The notes under the pieces: generated by a model | What the model was told of the DNA's origin: nothing | What the model saw: the letters and a program-made list of their open reading frames with translations, nothing else | The model's database searches: none | Program-made: the position numbers and the translations under genes | Assembly: GCF_046546475.1 (NCBI RefSeq) | Contig: NZ_JBKGXS010000001.1 | Span: 806,001-870,000, forward strand | Length of the DNA: 64,000 nt | DNA from: Pseudonocardia phyllosphaerae | Lineage (GTDB): Bacteria > Actinomycetota > Actinomycetes > Mycobacteriales > Pseudonocardiaceae | Direction of reading: 5' to 3' | In this document: one piece after another, positions 17,099 to 25,856 of the stretch | How positions within the stretch are numbered: the stretch's first letter is position 1 | Layout of the letters: each line of letters starts with the position of its first letter

Positions 17099-18735
17099 GC
17101 CCCGAGGATCCCGTCCAGCTCGGTACGCAGCGCGGTGAGCCGCGCCGCCGCGCGGGACCGGGCGGCGGCGACGTCGGGGCCGGGGGCCTCGACGACCTCG
17201 AGGTAGGCCTTCAGCTTCGGCTCGGTGCCCGACGGGCGGATCACCACCCGCTCCCCGGCGCGGCGCAGCCGCAGCACGTCCGGGGCAGGCCGGTCGGTCT
17301 CCCAGCCCGCGGGCGGGGCGTCGCGCAGCCGGACGACGGCGGCGTCGCGGGCGGCGGGCTCCATCCGCACCGAGACACCCGCGGTGGCGTGCAGACCGAA
17401 CTCGGCGGCCAGCTCGTCGAGCCGCTGCGGGACCGACGAGCCGTCGGCGGCCAGGGCGCGCACCAGGTCCGCCGCGACGACGGCCGCGGAGATCCCGTCC
17501 TTGTCCCGGACCCCGTCCGGGTCGGCGCAGATCCCGATGGCCTCCTCGTAGCCGTAGACCAGGCCCTCCCCGGCGCGCACGATCCACTTGAAGCCGGTGA
17601 GCGTCTCGGCGCTGCGGGCGCCGCGCCCGGCCGCGACCGCGGCGAGCATCGACGACGACACCACGGTCGTCGCCACCAGCGGTTCCGCCGGGGCGCCGGG
17701 CGCCGGACGGCGCAGCAGATGGTCGCCGAGCAGCACCCCGGTCTCGTCGCCGGAGAGCATCCGCCACGTCCCGCCGGTGTCCGGGACGCCGATCGCGCAC
17801 CGGTCGGCGTCCGGGTCCAGGGCGATCGCCAGGTCCGCGCCGCGCTCGGCGGCCAGTGCGAGCAGCGCGTCGGTGGCGCCGGGCTCCTCCGGGTTCGGGA
17901 ACGTGACCGTCGGGAAGTCCGGATCCGGCCGGGCCTGCGCGGCGACGACGTGCACGTCGTCCACCCCGGTGCGGGCCAGGGCGGCGGTCACCAGGGCCCC
18001 GCCGACGCCGTGCATCGGGGTCAGCGCCACCCGGGGCGCAGGCCCGCCGGGGGAGCGGGGCAGCGTCGCCACCCGGTCCAGGTAGGCCCCGGTGACCTCG
18101 GCCGGCGCGGGCTCGGGGCCCAGCGGAACCGACACCGCGGCCGGGGCGGCGGCGATCGCCGCCTCGATCCGTGCGTCGGCGGGCGGGACGATCTGCGCGC
18201 CGTCGCCGAGGTAGACCTTGTAGCCGTTGTCCGCGGGCGGGTTGTGCGACGCCGTCACCGTCACCCCGGCGACCGCGCCCAGCTCCCGGACGGCGAACGC
18301 GACCAGCGGGGTGGGGACGGGACCGTCGAGCAGGGCGACGGTGAACCCGGCGCCGGTCAGCACCCGCGCCGCCGCGGCGGCGAACTCCGCCGAGCCGTGC
18401 CGCGCGTCCCGCCCGACGACCACGGTGCCGGAGATCCCCTCGGCGGCCAGCCACGCCGCGAGCCCCGCGGTCGCCCTGGTCACCACCGCCACGTTCATCC
18501 CGGCGGGTCCCGCGCGCACCGGCCCGCGCAGCCCCGCGGTACCGAACCGCAGCGGCCCGGACATCCGGTCGGCGAGCTCGGCCGTGGCGTCGGCGGCGGC
18601 CTCGGCCGCGGAGCCGGTGGCGCCGCCTGCCATCGCGGCGGCGAGCACCTGCTGCAGCTCGGAGCGGGTGGCCGGATCGGGATCGTCGGCGATCCAGCGC
18701 AGCGCCGCGTCGCGCAGGGCGGGCGCGAGCGCCAT
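17095..18735 (-). CDS. pmmB: Phosphohexomutase / phosphopentomutase-like enzyme (PmmB)
   Basis: 546 aa. Motifs of the alpha-D-phosphohexomutase superfamily are in order: phosphoserine loop VTASHNPPADNGYKVYLGDGAQI, metal loop DPDADRCAIG, sugar-binding loop GYEEAIG and phosphate loop RPSGTEPKLKAYLEV. ATG18735 shares one base with the punA stop (TGATG). Placement beside punA and near deoA suggests it may isomerise (deoxy)ribose 1-phosphate to the 5-phosphate; PmmB relatives were named as phosphomannomutases. The sequence does not decide the substrate. A second, distinct mutase starts at 63452. Confidence 0.88.
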   Translation of the reverse strand: MALAPALRDAALRWIADDPDPATRSELQQVLAAAMAGGATGSAAEAAADATAELADRMSGPLRFGTAGLRGPVRAGPAGMNVAVVTRATAGLAAWLAAEGISGTVVVGRDARHGSAEFAAAAARVLTGAGFTVALLDGPVPTPLVAFAVRELGAVAGVTVTASHNPPADNGYKVYLGDGAQIVPPADARIEAAIAAAPAAVSVPLGPEPAPAEVTGAYLDRVATLPRSPGGPAPRVALTPMHGVGGALVTAALARTGVDDVHVVAAQARPDPDFPTVTFPNPEEPGATDALLALAAERGADLAIALDPDADRCAIGVPDTGGTWRMLSGDETGVLLGDHLLRRPAPGAPAEPLVATTVVSSSMLAAVAAGRGARSAETLTGFKWIVRAGEGLVYGYEEAIGICADPDGVRDKDGISAAVVAADLVRALAADGSSVPQRLDELAAEFGLHATAGVSVRMEPAARDAAVVRLRDAPPAGWETDRPAPDVLRLRRAGERVVIRPSGTEPKLKAYLEVVEAPGPDVAAARSRAAARLTALRTELDGILGA

Positions 18736-19541
18736 CAGACGCGGGCGACGAGGTCGCGCAGCAGCACACCCATCCGGGACGCGGCCGCCTGCCCGGCGTC
18801 GAGGACCTCCTGGTGGTTCAGCGGCTGCCCGGACAGCCCCGCGGCCAGGTTCGTGACCAGCGAGATCCCGCACACCTCCAGGCCCGCGGCGCGGGCGGCG
18901 ATCGTCTCCAGCACCGTCGACATGCCCACGAGGTCCGCGCCCAGGGTGCGCAGCATGCGGATCTCGGCGGGCGTCTCGAAGTGCGGGCCGGGCAGCCCCG
19001 CGTAGACGCCCTCGGCCAGGCTCGGGTCCAGGTCGCGGGCGGCCTCGCGCAGCCGCGAGGAGTAGGCGTCGGTGAGGTCGACGAAGTCGGCCCCGGTCAG
19101 CGGGGACAGGGCCAGCAGGTTGAGGTGGTCGGCGATCAGCACCGGCTGCCCGACGGCGAGGCCCTCGGTGATCCCGCCCGCGGCGTTGGTGAGCACCACC
19201 GCGCGGGCCCCGGCCGCGGCCGCGGTCCGGACACCGTGCACGACCGGGTCGACGCCGTGCCCCTCGTAGAGGTGGGTGCGGCCCAGCAGCACCAGCACCC
19301 GGCGGTCGCCGACGGTCAGCGAGCGGATCGTGCCGCCGTGCCCGAACGCCGACGGCGCGACGAAACCGGGCAGCTCCGCCATCGGGACCTCGGCGTCGGC
19401 GGTGCCGAGCTCGTCGGCGGCCGGGCGCCAGCCCGACCCGAGTACGACCGCGACGTCGTAGGCGTCCACGCCGGTCCGGCGGGTCAGCTCGTCGGCGGCG
19501 GAACGGGCGAGGGACTCGGTGGCGGGCGGTGCGTCGCTCAT
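18735..19541 (-). CDS. punA: Purine-nucleoside phosphorylase (trimeric class)
   Basis: 268 aa from ATG19541; the GTG at 19550 lies inside the -10 box. Splits inosine and guanosine (and deoxy forms) into base plus pentose 1-phosphate. Family motifs are VVLGSGWRPAADEL (phosphate-binding Ser/Gly loop), LLGRTHLYEGHG, VLTNAAGGI, PGPHFETPAEIRMLRTLGADLVGMSTVLE and the specificity segment SLVTNLAAG. It acts downstream of Add and is translationally coupled to pmmB. Confidence 0.94.
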   Translation of the reverse strand: MSDAPPATESLARSAADELTRRTGVDAYDVAVVLGSGWRPAADELGTADAEVPMAELPGFVAPSAFGHGGTIRSLTVGDRRVLVLLGRTHLYEGHGVDPVVHGVRTAAAAGARAVVLTNAAGGITEGLAVGQPVLIADHLNLLALSPLTGADFVDLTDAYSSRLREAARDLDPSLAEGVYAGLPGPHFETPAEIRMLRTLGADLVGMSTVLETIAARAAGLEVCGISLVTNLAAGLSGQPLNHQEVLDAGQAAASRMGVLLRDLVARV

Positions 19542-19548
19542 GGTCGGC

Positions 19549-19554
19549 ACCCTA
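19549..19554 (-). promoter_or_regulatory. -10 box TAGGGT, leaderless start of punA
   Basis: TAGGGT, 7 nt, ATG19541; this fixes the start codon. Confidence 0.7.
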
Positions 19555-19568
19555 ACGAGGCCCCCCGG

Positions 19569-21275
19569 TCAGGCGCCGCTGGTCCGGAAGCCGTCCGCGA
19601 TCGTGTCGAACAGCTGCGAGGTGGCGTGCTCGGCGAGTCCGGCCGGCGAGGTCAGCTGCAGCACCCAGACGCCGTTCCCGCTGCTGCGGGGGATGATCCG
19701 CAGCAGGCTGATCCGCCTGCGGCCGTCGTCGGTGGTGCTCATCCGGACCGCGGTGATGCCCCGCGCGGCCTGCCGCGGCGTGACCGAGTCGACGGTGTCG
19801 ACGCCGAGAGCGCGCGGGTTCAGCGAGTCCAGCACGGCCTTCGCCGACGCCGCCCCCTGCACCATCAGCTCCTGACGGCCGTCCGGGCTGACGAACCGGA
19901 CGACGGCGGACCCGTCGTCGTTGGTGGCGCGGTACTGCGACCAGTTCTCCGGGAACAGCACCGTGAACCCCAGCGGGTCCGGATGCACGCTGCGCGGGGT
20001 GCGGTCGGTGGCCACCGAGATCGTGCTCATCGGCTCCTGCCCGGCCAGCGCCCGCACGCCGGTGTAGCCGCCGAGCGCGCCGCCCAGCACCAGCACCGCG
20101 CCCCCCAGGACCAGCGGGATCGCGCCGAGCACCCCGACCGGCCGGGTGCGGCGCGCCGAGGCGGCCTGGCGCGGGACCGGCTGTGGCGGCGGCCCGGTCG
20201 GGGACTGCAGCGGTCCCGGGACCACGGGGACGGAGCCCTGCGAGGCCGCCGCGGGCGGCGGGGCCGGGGCCGGGCGCGGTGACACGGCCGGGGCCGGTGG
20301 GGCGGTCGGCGGGGTCGTCGGCGGGGTGGTCCGGGCGGCCGTACCGGGGCTCGTGGCGCTGCGCGGAAGCCGCGCCATGATCGTCGGGACGTCCGGGGAG
20401 CCGGGAAAGATCGGGTCGTCCGGGTCGTCGAGCAGCGGGCGCAGCCGGGCCCGCACCTCGTCGAGCGGCATCCGGTCGCCGGGCTCCTTGACCATCAGCC
20501 CGTGCACGACGTCGGCGAGCGGGCCCGGTTCGGACAGCCGCGGCACGTCCCCGTCGACGACCTCGGTGATCGTCTTCACCGGGTCGCCGTCGACGTCGTA
20601 GGGCGGGCGGCCCTCGACGGCGGCGAACAGCGTCGCGCCGAGCCCCCACAGGTCCGCGGCCGGGGTGACCGGGCGGCCCGCGGCCACCTCCGGCGCGATG
20701 TAGGCCGGTGAGCCCAGGACGAGCCCGGCCGAGGTCATCGGGGCGTCGGACTCGTTGCGGGCGATGCCGAAGTCGGTGAGCTTGATCCGGCCGTCGTCGG
20801 AGATCAGGACGTTGCCGGGCTTCACGTCGCGGTGGGTGATGCCCGCCTTGTGTGCCGCACGCAGCGCGGCCGCCGTCCCGTACCCCACGACGGCGGCCTG
20901 GGACCGGTCGAGCCGGCCCAGCTCCGAGGTCGCCGAGGCGAGGTTCTTCGACGGGACGAGCTCCATGACCACGAGCGGGTCGGTCTCGATGTCGAGGACG
21001 TCGAACACCGTGACGACGTTCGGGTGCGACAGCCCGGCCAGCGCCCGGGCCTCGCGCATGATGCGCTCCCGCATCTCCAGTTCCTCGCCGGCCGGAATGC
21101 CCTCGGGGAACTTCAGCTCCTTGAGCGCCACCCGGCGCTGCAGGATGTCGTCGAAGCAGGCCCAGACCGTGCCCATGGCGCCGCTGCCGAGCGGGCCGTG
21201 GACGGTGTACCGGCCCGCGAACCGGCGGCGCGGGGCGTCGTCGTCCCCGGGGTCGGGAGCGGAGGGGTCGGGCAC
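19569..21275 (-). CDS. Transmembrane Ser/Thr protein kinase (Hanks type) with extracellular sensor-like domain
   Basis: 568 aa from GTG21275. The kinase domain spans about residues 22-290: glycine loop LGSGAMGTV, ATP Lys52 (VALKEL), HRDVKPGN with catalytic Asp150, DFGIAR with Asp168, activation segment SAGLVLGSPAYIAPE. It continues with a Pro/Ala/Ser-rich juxtamembrane linker, a basic cluster and one membrane helix (VGVLGAIPLVLGGAVLVLGGAL). The extracellular part of about 160 residues (DPLGFTVLFPENWSQYRATNDDGSAVVRF) resembles the PsbP/Mog1-like sensor folds of other actinobacterial kinases, not PASTA repeats. The start codon lacks an SD; AACAAT lies 7 nt upstream. The ligand is unknown. Confidence 0.9.
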   Translation of the reverse strand: MPDPSAPDPGDDDAPRRRFAGRYTVHGPLGSGAMGTVWACFDDILQRRVALKELKFPEGIPAGEELEMRERIMREARALAGLSHPNVVTVFDVLDIETDPLVVMELVPSKNLASATSELGRLDRSQAAVVGYGTAAALRAAHKAGITHRDVKPGNVLISDDGRIKLTDFGIARNESDAPMTSAGLVLGSPAYIAPEVAAGRPVTPAADLWGLGATLFAAVEGRPPYDVDGDPVKTITEVVDGDVPRLSEPGPLADVVHGLMVKEPGDRMPLDEVRARLRPLLDDPDDPIFPGSPDVPTIMARLPRSATSPGTAARTTPPTTPPTAPPAPAVSPRPAPAPPPAAASQGSVPVVPGPLQSPTGPPPQPVPRQAASARRTRPVGVLGAIPLVLGGAVLVLGGALGGYTGVRALAGQEPMSTISVATDRTPRSVHPDPLGFTVLFPENWSQYRATNDDGSAVVRFVSPDGRQELMVQGAASAKAVLDSLNPRALGVDTVDSVTPRQAARGITAVRMSTTDDGRRRISLLRIIPRSSGNGVWVLQLTSPAGLAEHATSQLFDTIADGFRTSGA

Positions 21276-21458
21276 GGAGATGATTGTTCCACCGTGCGCG
21301 GGCGGAGTCCCCCCGCCACCACCCGTGTGGCTCCCGGGAGGCGGCCGGACGGGCGCGGCCACGCCGGACGGCATGTGCCGCAGGACGGATGCCCGGATGT
21401 CCCGGGACGGTCCGGACCGGGCGGCGACCCCGGTCCGGCGAACGTGCGTAACGCCGGT

Positions 21459-21524
21459 GAACGGCGCAAACGGCCGTTCGCCGACACCACGAACGGTCGG
21501 CTGCGTCCGTTCATCACAAACGGT
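21459..21524. promoter_or_regulatory. Cluster of AACGG/CCGTT boxes in the kinase-amidohydrolase gap
   Basis: Six copies of AACGG or its complement in 65 bp, including the palindrome AACGGCCGTT (21469-21478) and CCGTT-n7-AACGG (21507-21523). The gap 21276-21696 holds no other feature I can support. Confidence 0.35.
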
Positions 21525-21696
21525 GAACCCGCTGGCAGCACGTCGCCGACCCCTCGCCGCGCGAAGCCGTGAACGACCGATTTCGACTGGAACACCGCCG
21601 GACGGGTGAGGACCATGAGTGATGTCGGGGGCGACAGATGTCCGGTGCCTGCCCAGGGTTCCGGATCCCGACGCCCCCGCCAGAAGGAGGACGAAG

Positions 21697-22944
21697 GTGA
21701 CTGCGCTGGAGACCCGCACCGAGCTCCCGGAGATCGTCGACCACCCCGTCGACGACCTCGGAGCAGGCACGGGTCCGGCCTGGCTGGAGTCGTGGATGCG
21801 TGCCCACAAGGGCGAGATCGTCGGCTGGCGCCGCGCGATCCACGCACGGCCCGAGCTGGCCCGGAACGAGCACCTGACGACCGCGCGGGTCCGCGAGACG
21901 CTGCAGCGCGCCGGGCTGGAGCCGCGCGTGCTCCCCGGTGGCACCGGAGTCGTCTGCGACGTCGGGCACGGCGAGCCGCTGGTGGCGCTGCGCGCGGACA
22001 TGGACGCCCTGCCGCTGGACGAGCAGAGCGGCGTGGACTTCGCCTCCGTCCACCCCGGCGTCATGCACGCCTGCGGGCACGACGCGCACACCGCGATGCT
22101 GCTCGGCGCGGCGCTGGCGCTGAACTCCGCGCCGTCGCTGCCCGGCCGGGTGCGGCTGGTGTTCCAGCACGCCGAGGAGGTGCAGCCCGGCGGGGCGCTC
22201 GACGTCGTCGCCGACGGGGTGCTCGAGGGCGTGGACCGGGTGTTCGCGCTGCACTGCGACCCGCGCCTGGAGGTCGGGCGGCTCGGTACCCGGGTCGGGC
22301 CGATCACCTCGGCCTGCGACCTGATCGAGATCCGGCTGACCTCCCCGGGCGGGCACACCTCGCGTCCGCACCTCACCGCCGACCTCGTCGAGGCACTCGG
22401 CCTGCTGGTCACCCAGGTGCCGCTGCTGCTGACCCGGCACGTCGACCCCCGCTCGGGCACCGTCCTGACCTGGGGCGCGGTGCACGCAGGCGACGCGGCG
22501 AACGCGATCCCGCAGTCCGGCACCCTGCGCGGCACGCTGCGCACCGCCGACCACGCGACGTGGACCGGGCTGGAGGAGACGCTGCACTCGATCGTCGCCC
22601 CGGTGCTGGCCCCGACCGGCGTCGGCTACGTGCTCGACCACGTCCGCGGCGTCCCGCCGGTGGACAACGACGCCGACTCCACCGGCATCCTGCGCGAGTC
22701 CGCCGTCGCGATCGGCGGGGAGTACGCCGACGCGACCACCGAGCAGTCCTCCGGCGGCGAGGACTTCGCCTGGTACCTGGAGGAGGCCCCGGGTGCGATG
22801 GCCCGGCTCGGCGTCTGGCCCGGCACCGGGCCGAAGCGCGACATCCACCAGCCGACGTTCGACCTGGACGAGCGGGCACTGCCGTTCGGCACCCGCGTGC
22901 TGGTCGAGTCGGCGCTGTCCGCGCTGGCCGCCGCGAAGGTCTGA
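21697..22944 (+). CDS. M20 family metal-dependent amidohydrolase (AmiA/AmiB-like)
   Basis: 415 aa from GTG21697, with aaggagg 6 nt upstream. An N-acyl amino acid or peptide deacylase of the M20D group: RRAIHARPELARNE, LRADMDALPL, MHACGHDAHTAMLLGAA (metal ligands), VRLVFQHAEEVQPGGA (catalytic Glu and metal Glu), the dimerisation/lid insert SPGGHTSRP, and late SSGGEDFAWYLEEAPG. The position before an lpdA-like gene parallels amiA1/amiB1 in M. tuberculosis. Physiological substrate unknown. A perfect 17-bp stem hairpin follows 13 bp after the stop. Confidence 0.9.
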   Translation: MTALETRTELPEIVDHPVDDLGAGTGPAWLESWMRAHKGEIVGWRRAIHARPELARNEHLTTARVRETLQRAGLEPRVLPGGTGVVCDVGHGEPLVALRADMDALPLDEQSGVDFASVHPGVMHACGHDAHTAMLLGAALALNSAPSLPGRVRLVFQHAEEVQPGGALDVVADGVLEGVDRVFALHCDPRLEVGRLGTRVGPITSACDLIEIRLTSPGGHTSRPHLTADLVEALGLLVTQVPLLLTRHVDPRSGTVLTWGAVHAGDAANAIPQSGTLRGTLRTADHATWTGLEETLHSIVAPVLAPTGVGYVLDHVRGVPPVDNDADSTGILRESAVAIGGEYADATTEQSSGGEDFAWYLEEAPGAMARLGVWPGTGPKRDIHQPTFDLDERALPFGTRVLVESALSALAAAKV

Positions 22945-22957
22945 CACCCCCGCAACG

Positions 22958-22995
22958 ACCGACGGCGCGCCCCCGCGTGGGGGCGCGCCGTCGGT
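22958..22995 (+). terminator. Strong I-shaped terminator after the amidohydrolase
   Basis: Perfect 17-bp stem (accgacggcgcgccccc / its complement) with a 4-nt loop gcgt and no T-run, the form common in actinobacteria. It lies between convergent genes and can serve both. Confidence 0.85.
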
Positions 22996-23028
22996 GTGTC
23001 CGTGCGGAAGCCGTCCGTGCGGACCGGC

Positions 23029-23487
23029 TCAGTCGCGGGGGAAGGACTTCCTGCTCGGCCGGCTGCGCAGGTCGTTGACGTAGTCGGCGGGGGCGCCGGC
23101 GGCCTCGGCCGCGTCGGCGATCACACCCAGGTAGCGCGCCGACGGCTCGCCGCCCTCGTAGGCGTCGAGCACGTAGATCCAGACCAGGGCGCTGCCGTCG
23201 AGGGTCGCGACGCGCAGCCGCAGCTTCTTGTGCAGCCCCAGCTCGCCGCCTTCCCAGCGGTCGAGCTGTGCCTCGTCCTGCTCGGGGACGTCGTAGAGCA
23301 CGACGAACACCTGCGAGCCCGGCTCCTCCACCACGGTGGAGAGCGCGCCCTCCCAGGTGTAGTCCTCGCCGCCGAACGTCAGCCGCCAGCCCTGGAGCCA
23401 CCCGGTCCCGGCCATCGGCGAGTGCGGGGCGCGCTCCTTCATCTGCTCGGGGTCCATGTTCGACCCGTAGGCGGCATACAGCGGCAC
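23029..23487 (-). CDS. Gamma-glutamylcyclotransferase-like (AIG2/GGCT fold) protein
   Basis: 152 aa. The N-terminal YAAYGSNMDPEQM is the substrate-binding loop of the GGCT fold. The acidic catalytic position is plausible in WEGGELGLHKK, which follows the typical FVVLYDVPEQDEAQLDRWEG. Activity on gamma-glutamyl or related peptides is inferred only from fold. The position between the amidohydrolase and lpdA corresponds to Rv3304 of M. tuberculosis (from memory). GTG start with TACCCT 7 nt upstream. Confidence 0.8.
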   Translation of the reverse strand: MPLYAAYGSNMDPEQMKERAPHSPMAGTGWLQGWRLTFGGEDYTWEGALSTVVEEPGSQVFVVLYDVPEQDEAQLDRWEGGELGLHKKLRLRVATLDGSALVWIYVLDAYEGGEPSARYLGVIADAAEAAGAPADYVNDLRSRPSRKSFPRD

Positions 23488-23494
23488 GGGAGTG

Positions 23495-23500
23495 AGGGTA
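23495..23500 (-). promoter_or_regulatory. -10 box TACCCT, leaderless start of the GGCT-like gene
   Basis: TACCCT, 7 nt, GTG23487; no SD. Confidence 0.6.
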
Positions 23501-23631
23501 ATGGGTCGACTCCATCGATTCCGACCCGCCCGGCCGGTCCGATAGGACGGGCGTACGGTGACGGACGTCGAGCTGTCGGCGGATGAGCCCCGGCGGCCAC
23601 CACCACCGACGTCTCCAGGGGAGATCTACCC

Positions 23632-25035
23632 ATGTCCCGCATCGTGATCATGGGCGGCGGACCCGCCGGATACGAGGCCGCGCTCGTCGCGGCCCAGCAC
23701 GGCAGCGACGTGACCGTCGTCGAGCGGGACGGGATGGGCGGTTCCTGCGTCGTCTCCGACTGCGTGCCGTCGAAGACTTTCATCTCCTCCGCCGCCGTGC
23801 GGGTGGACCTGCACCGGGCCGAGGACCTCGGCGTCATCCTCGACCGCGGCACCTCCGCGGTCGACCTGCCCGCGGTGAACAAGCGGGTCACCGCGCTGGC
23901 CCAGGCCCAGTCGGCCGACATCCGTGCCGGGCTCGAGGCCGAGGGTGTCCGGATCATCAGCGGCAGCGCCCGGTTCGCAGGTCCGGCCGCGCAGCGCGCC
24001 ACCCACGAGATCACCGCGACCCACGACGACGGCACCGTCGAGCAGCTCACCGCCGACGTCGTGCTGGTCGCGACCGGTGCGACGCCGCGGGTGCTGCCGA
24101 GCGCGCGCCCGGACGGCGAGCGGATCCTGGACTGGCGCCAGCTCTACGACCTCACCGAGCTGCCCGAGCACCTGATCGTCATCGGCTCCGGGGTCACCGG
24201 TGCCGAGTTCTGCTCCGCCTACGTCGAGCTGGGCTGCCGGGTCAGCCTGGTCTCCAGCCGCGACCGGGTCCTGCCGCACGAGGACGCCGACGCCGCGGCC
24301 GTGCTGGAGGAGGTCTTCGCCGAGCGCGGCGTCGAGATCCTCGCCCACGCCCGCGCCGACGCCGTCGAGAACACCGGCGACGGCGTCCGGGTCACGCTGT
24401 CCGACGGCCGCGTCGTCACCGGCTCGCACGCCCTGATGACCGTCGGGTCGATCCCGAACACCGCCGACCTCGGTCTCGACGAGGTCGGCATCGAGACCGA
24501 CCGCGGCGGTTTCGTGCCGGTCGACAAGGTCTCCCGCACCTCCGAGCCGGGCGTCTACGCCGCCGGGGACTGCACCGGGGTGCTCATGCTCGCCTCGGTG
24601 GCGGCGATGCAGGGCCGGATCGCGATGTGGCACGCGCTCGGCGAGGGCGTCGCCCCGATCCGGCTCCGGACGGTCGCGGCCAACGTGTTCACCCGCCCGG
24701 AGATCGCCACCGTCGGGATCAGCCAGAACGCGATCGACTCCGGCGAGGTCCCGGCCCGCACCGTGATGCTGCCGCTGTCGACGAACCCGCGGGCGAAGAT
24801 GCGCGGGCTGCGGCGCGGCTTCGTGAAGCTGTTCTGCCGGCCCGCGTCCGGTGTGGTGATCGGTGGCGTCGTCGTCGCGCCGGTGGCCAGCGAGCTGATC
24901 CTGCCGATCGCGATGGCCGTGCAGAACGGCCTCGGTGTCGACGACCTGGCCCACACGTTCTCGGTGTACCCGTCGCTGTCCGGTTCGATCACCGAGGCCG
25001 GACGGCAGCTGATGCAGCACTCCGACCTGGACTGA
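23632..25035 (+). CDS. lpdA: LpdA-type flavoprotein, NAD(P)H quinone reductase of the lipoamide dehydrogenase family
   Basis: 467 aa, class I pyridine nucleotide-disulfide oxidoreductase. FAD site MGGGPAGYEAALVAAQHG; redox-motif region GGSCVVSDCVPSK with Cys39 and Cys44; NAD(P) site IGSGVTGAEFCSAYVELG; second FAD motif VYAAGDCTG. The C-terminal catalytic His-Glu of true lipoamide dehydrogenases is missing: VDDLAHTFSVYPSLSGS has Tyr where the His is expected. M. tuberculosis LpdA (Rv3303c), known as a quinone reductase, is the nearest functional match by context. There is a weak SD (aggggag) 11 nt before ATG23632. Confidence 0.88.
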   Translation: MSRIVIMGGGPAGYEAALVAAQHGSDVTVVERDGMGGSCVVSDCVPSKTFISSAAVRVDLHRAEDLGVILDRGTSAVDLPAVNKRVTALAQAQSADIRAGLEAEGVRIISGSARFAGPAAQRATHEITATHDDGTVEQLTADVVLVATGATPRVLPSARPDGERILDWRQLYDLTELPEHLIVIGSGVTGAEFCSAYVELGCRVSLVSSRDRVLPHEDADAAAVLEEVFAERGVEILAHARADAVENTGDGVRVTLSDGRVVTGSHALMTVGSIPNTADLGLDEVGIETDRGGFVPVDKVSRTSEPGVYAAGDCTGVLMLASVAAMQGRIAMWHALGEGVAPIRLRTVAANVFTRPEIATVGISQNAIDSGEVPARTVMLPLSTNPRAKMRGLRRGFVKLFCRPASGVVIGGVVVAPVASELILPIAMAVQNGLGVDDLAHTFSVYPSLSGSITEAGRQLMQHSDLD

Positions 25036-25630
25036 GCGGACCTGGACCGAGCGGGCCGCCCGCCGCGGTCAGCAGCGCGGCGAGCAGCACCCCGGGATCG
25101 CCGGCGCCGCCCGGGCCGGTGACCGTGCGCCCCGCCGGGGTGTCGACGACGTCGACGTGCCCGGGGGCGTGCCGCGGGCTGCCCCAGCGGTCGTGCGCGA
25201 CGGCCCCGATCCGCGCCGTGCAGCCCCGCTCACCCGTCCACGACGGCAGTGCCGCAGCCACCGCGTGCGGCGGCGGCCCGGCCGGCCCGACGACGACGGC
25301 GCCACCGGTCCGCACGGCCAGCACGGCCTCGTCGCCGCGCTCGGCGGCCAGCGCCCGCCACGGCGCCCCGAAGTGCCCGCGCACCTCGAGCAGCCGGGCC
25401 GGTGAGGCCAGCAGCATGAGCAGCCGGACCAGGCCCGGGTCGGGGCCGGACGGTCCGGCCAGCCCGCGCCCGCGCAGCCCGGCGAGGCCGCGTGCGGTGA
25501 TCCCCCGCCGGTCGTCGCGGGAACGGGGCGGGGTGCGCAGCCGCAGCACGCCCGGCTGGGCGCCGAGACCGAGCAGGTCCCAGACGGCGTCGAACTCGGC
25601 GTCGGACAGCCTGCGGCCGGGTTCCGGCAC
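24989..25630 (-). CDS. EspG-like (ESX secretion-associated) protein, orphan
   Basis: 213 aa from GTG25630. The opening LSDAEFDAVWDLLGLGAQPGVLRLRTPPRSRDDRRGI and the following short helices resemble the N-terminal half of EspG chaperones of type VII secretion. Later LLMLLASPARLLEVRGHFGAP...GDEAVLAV also fits. No esx, PE/PPE or ecc gene is nearby. The last 47 bp overlap the convergent lpdA end. Upstream gggggtg is a plausible SD. Family assignment is by pattern only; a diverged EspG fold with another role is possible. Confidence 0.6.
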   Translation of the reverse strand: MPEPGRRLSDAEFDAVWDLLGLGAQPGVLRLRTPPRSRDDRRGITARGLAGLRGRGLAGPSGPDPGLVRLLMLLASPARLLEVRGHFGAPWRALAAERGDEAVLAVRTGGAVVVGPAGPPPHAVAAALPSWTGERGCTARIGAVAHDRWGSPRHAPGHVDVVDTPAGRTVTGPGGAGDPGVLLAALLTAAGGPLGPGPLSPGRSAASAAVRPR

Positions 25631-25715
25631 GGTGCACCCCCGGGTCTCGGGCGGGACGGACCGGCGCAGCCTGCGCCGCGGCGCCCGGGTACCGCGGCGG
25701 AACCGGGGGAGCGGG

Positions 25716-25790
25716 TCGCGATCGCGAACACCCGGACACGGCAAGACCCGGACACGGGAACGCCCCGGGCACAACACCCCGGACACGGGA
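25716..25790. repeat. Direct repeats of a (a)cacccggacacggg unit
   Basis: Four close copies of ccggacacgg, at 25733-25742, 25748-25757 and 25779-25788 with an inverted copy near 25832, precede the hairpin at 25792-25832. No coding sense on either strand is convincing. Confidence 0.5.
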
Positions 25791-25791
25791 G

Positions 25792-25832
25792 CACCCCCGC
25801 CCCGCACCGGGGTCCGGTGCGGAACGGGGGTG
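25792..25832 (-). terminator. Two-tier hairpin downstream of the DnaQ-like gene
   Basis: Outer arms cacccccg/cgggggtg enclose a perfect 9-bp inner stem ccgcaccgg/ccggtgcgg with loop ggt. It lies just after the stop of the gene ending at 25857. Confidence 0.75.
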
Positions 25833-25856
25833 TCCGTGTCGTGTGCCCCGCGCCGG

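Noticed and set aside
19569..22544. Long reading of the kinase gene from 22544
   Set aside because: The extra 423 codons run antisense through the amidohydrolase; the kinase domain begins right after GTG21275.
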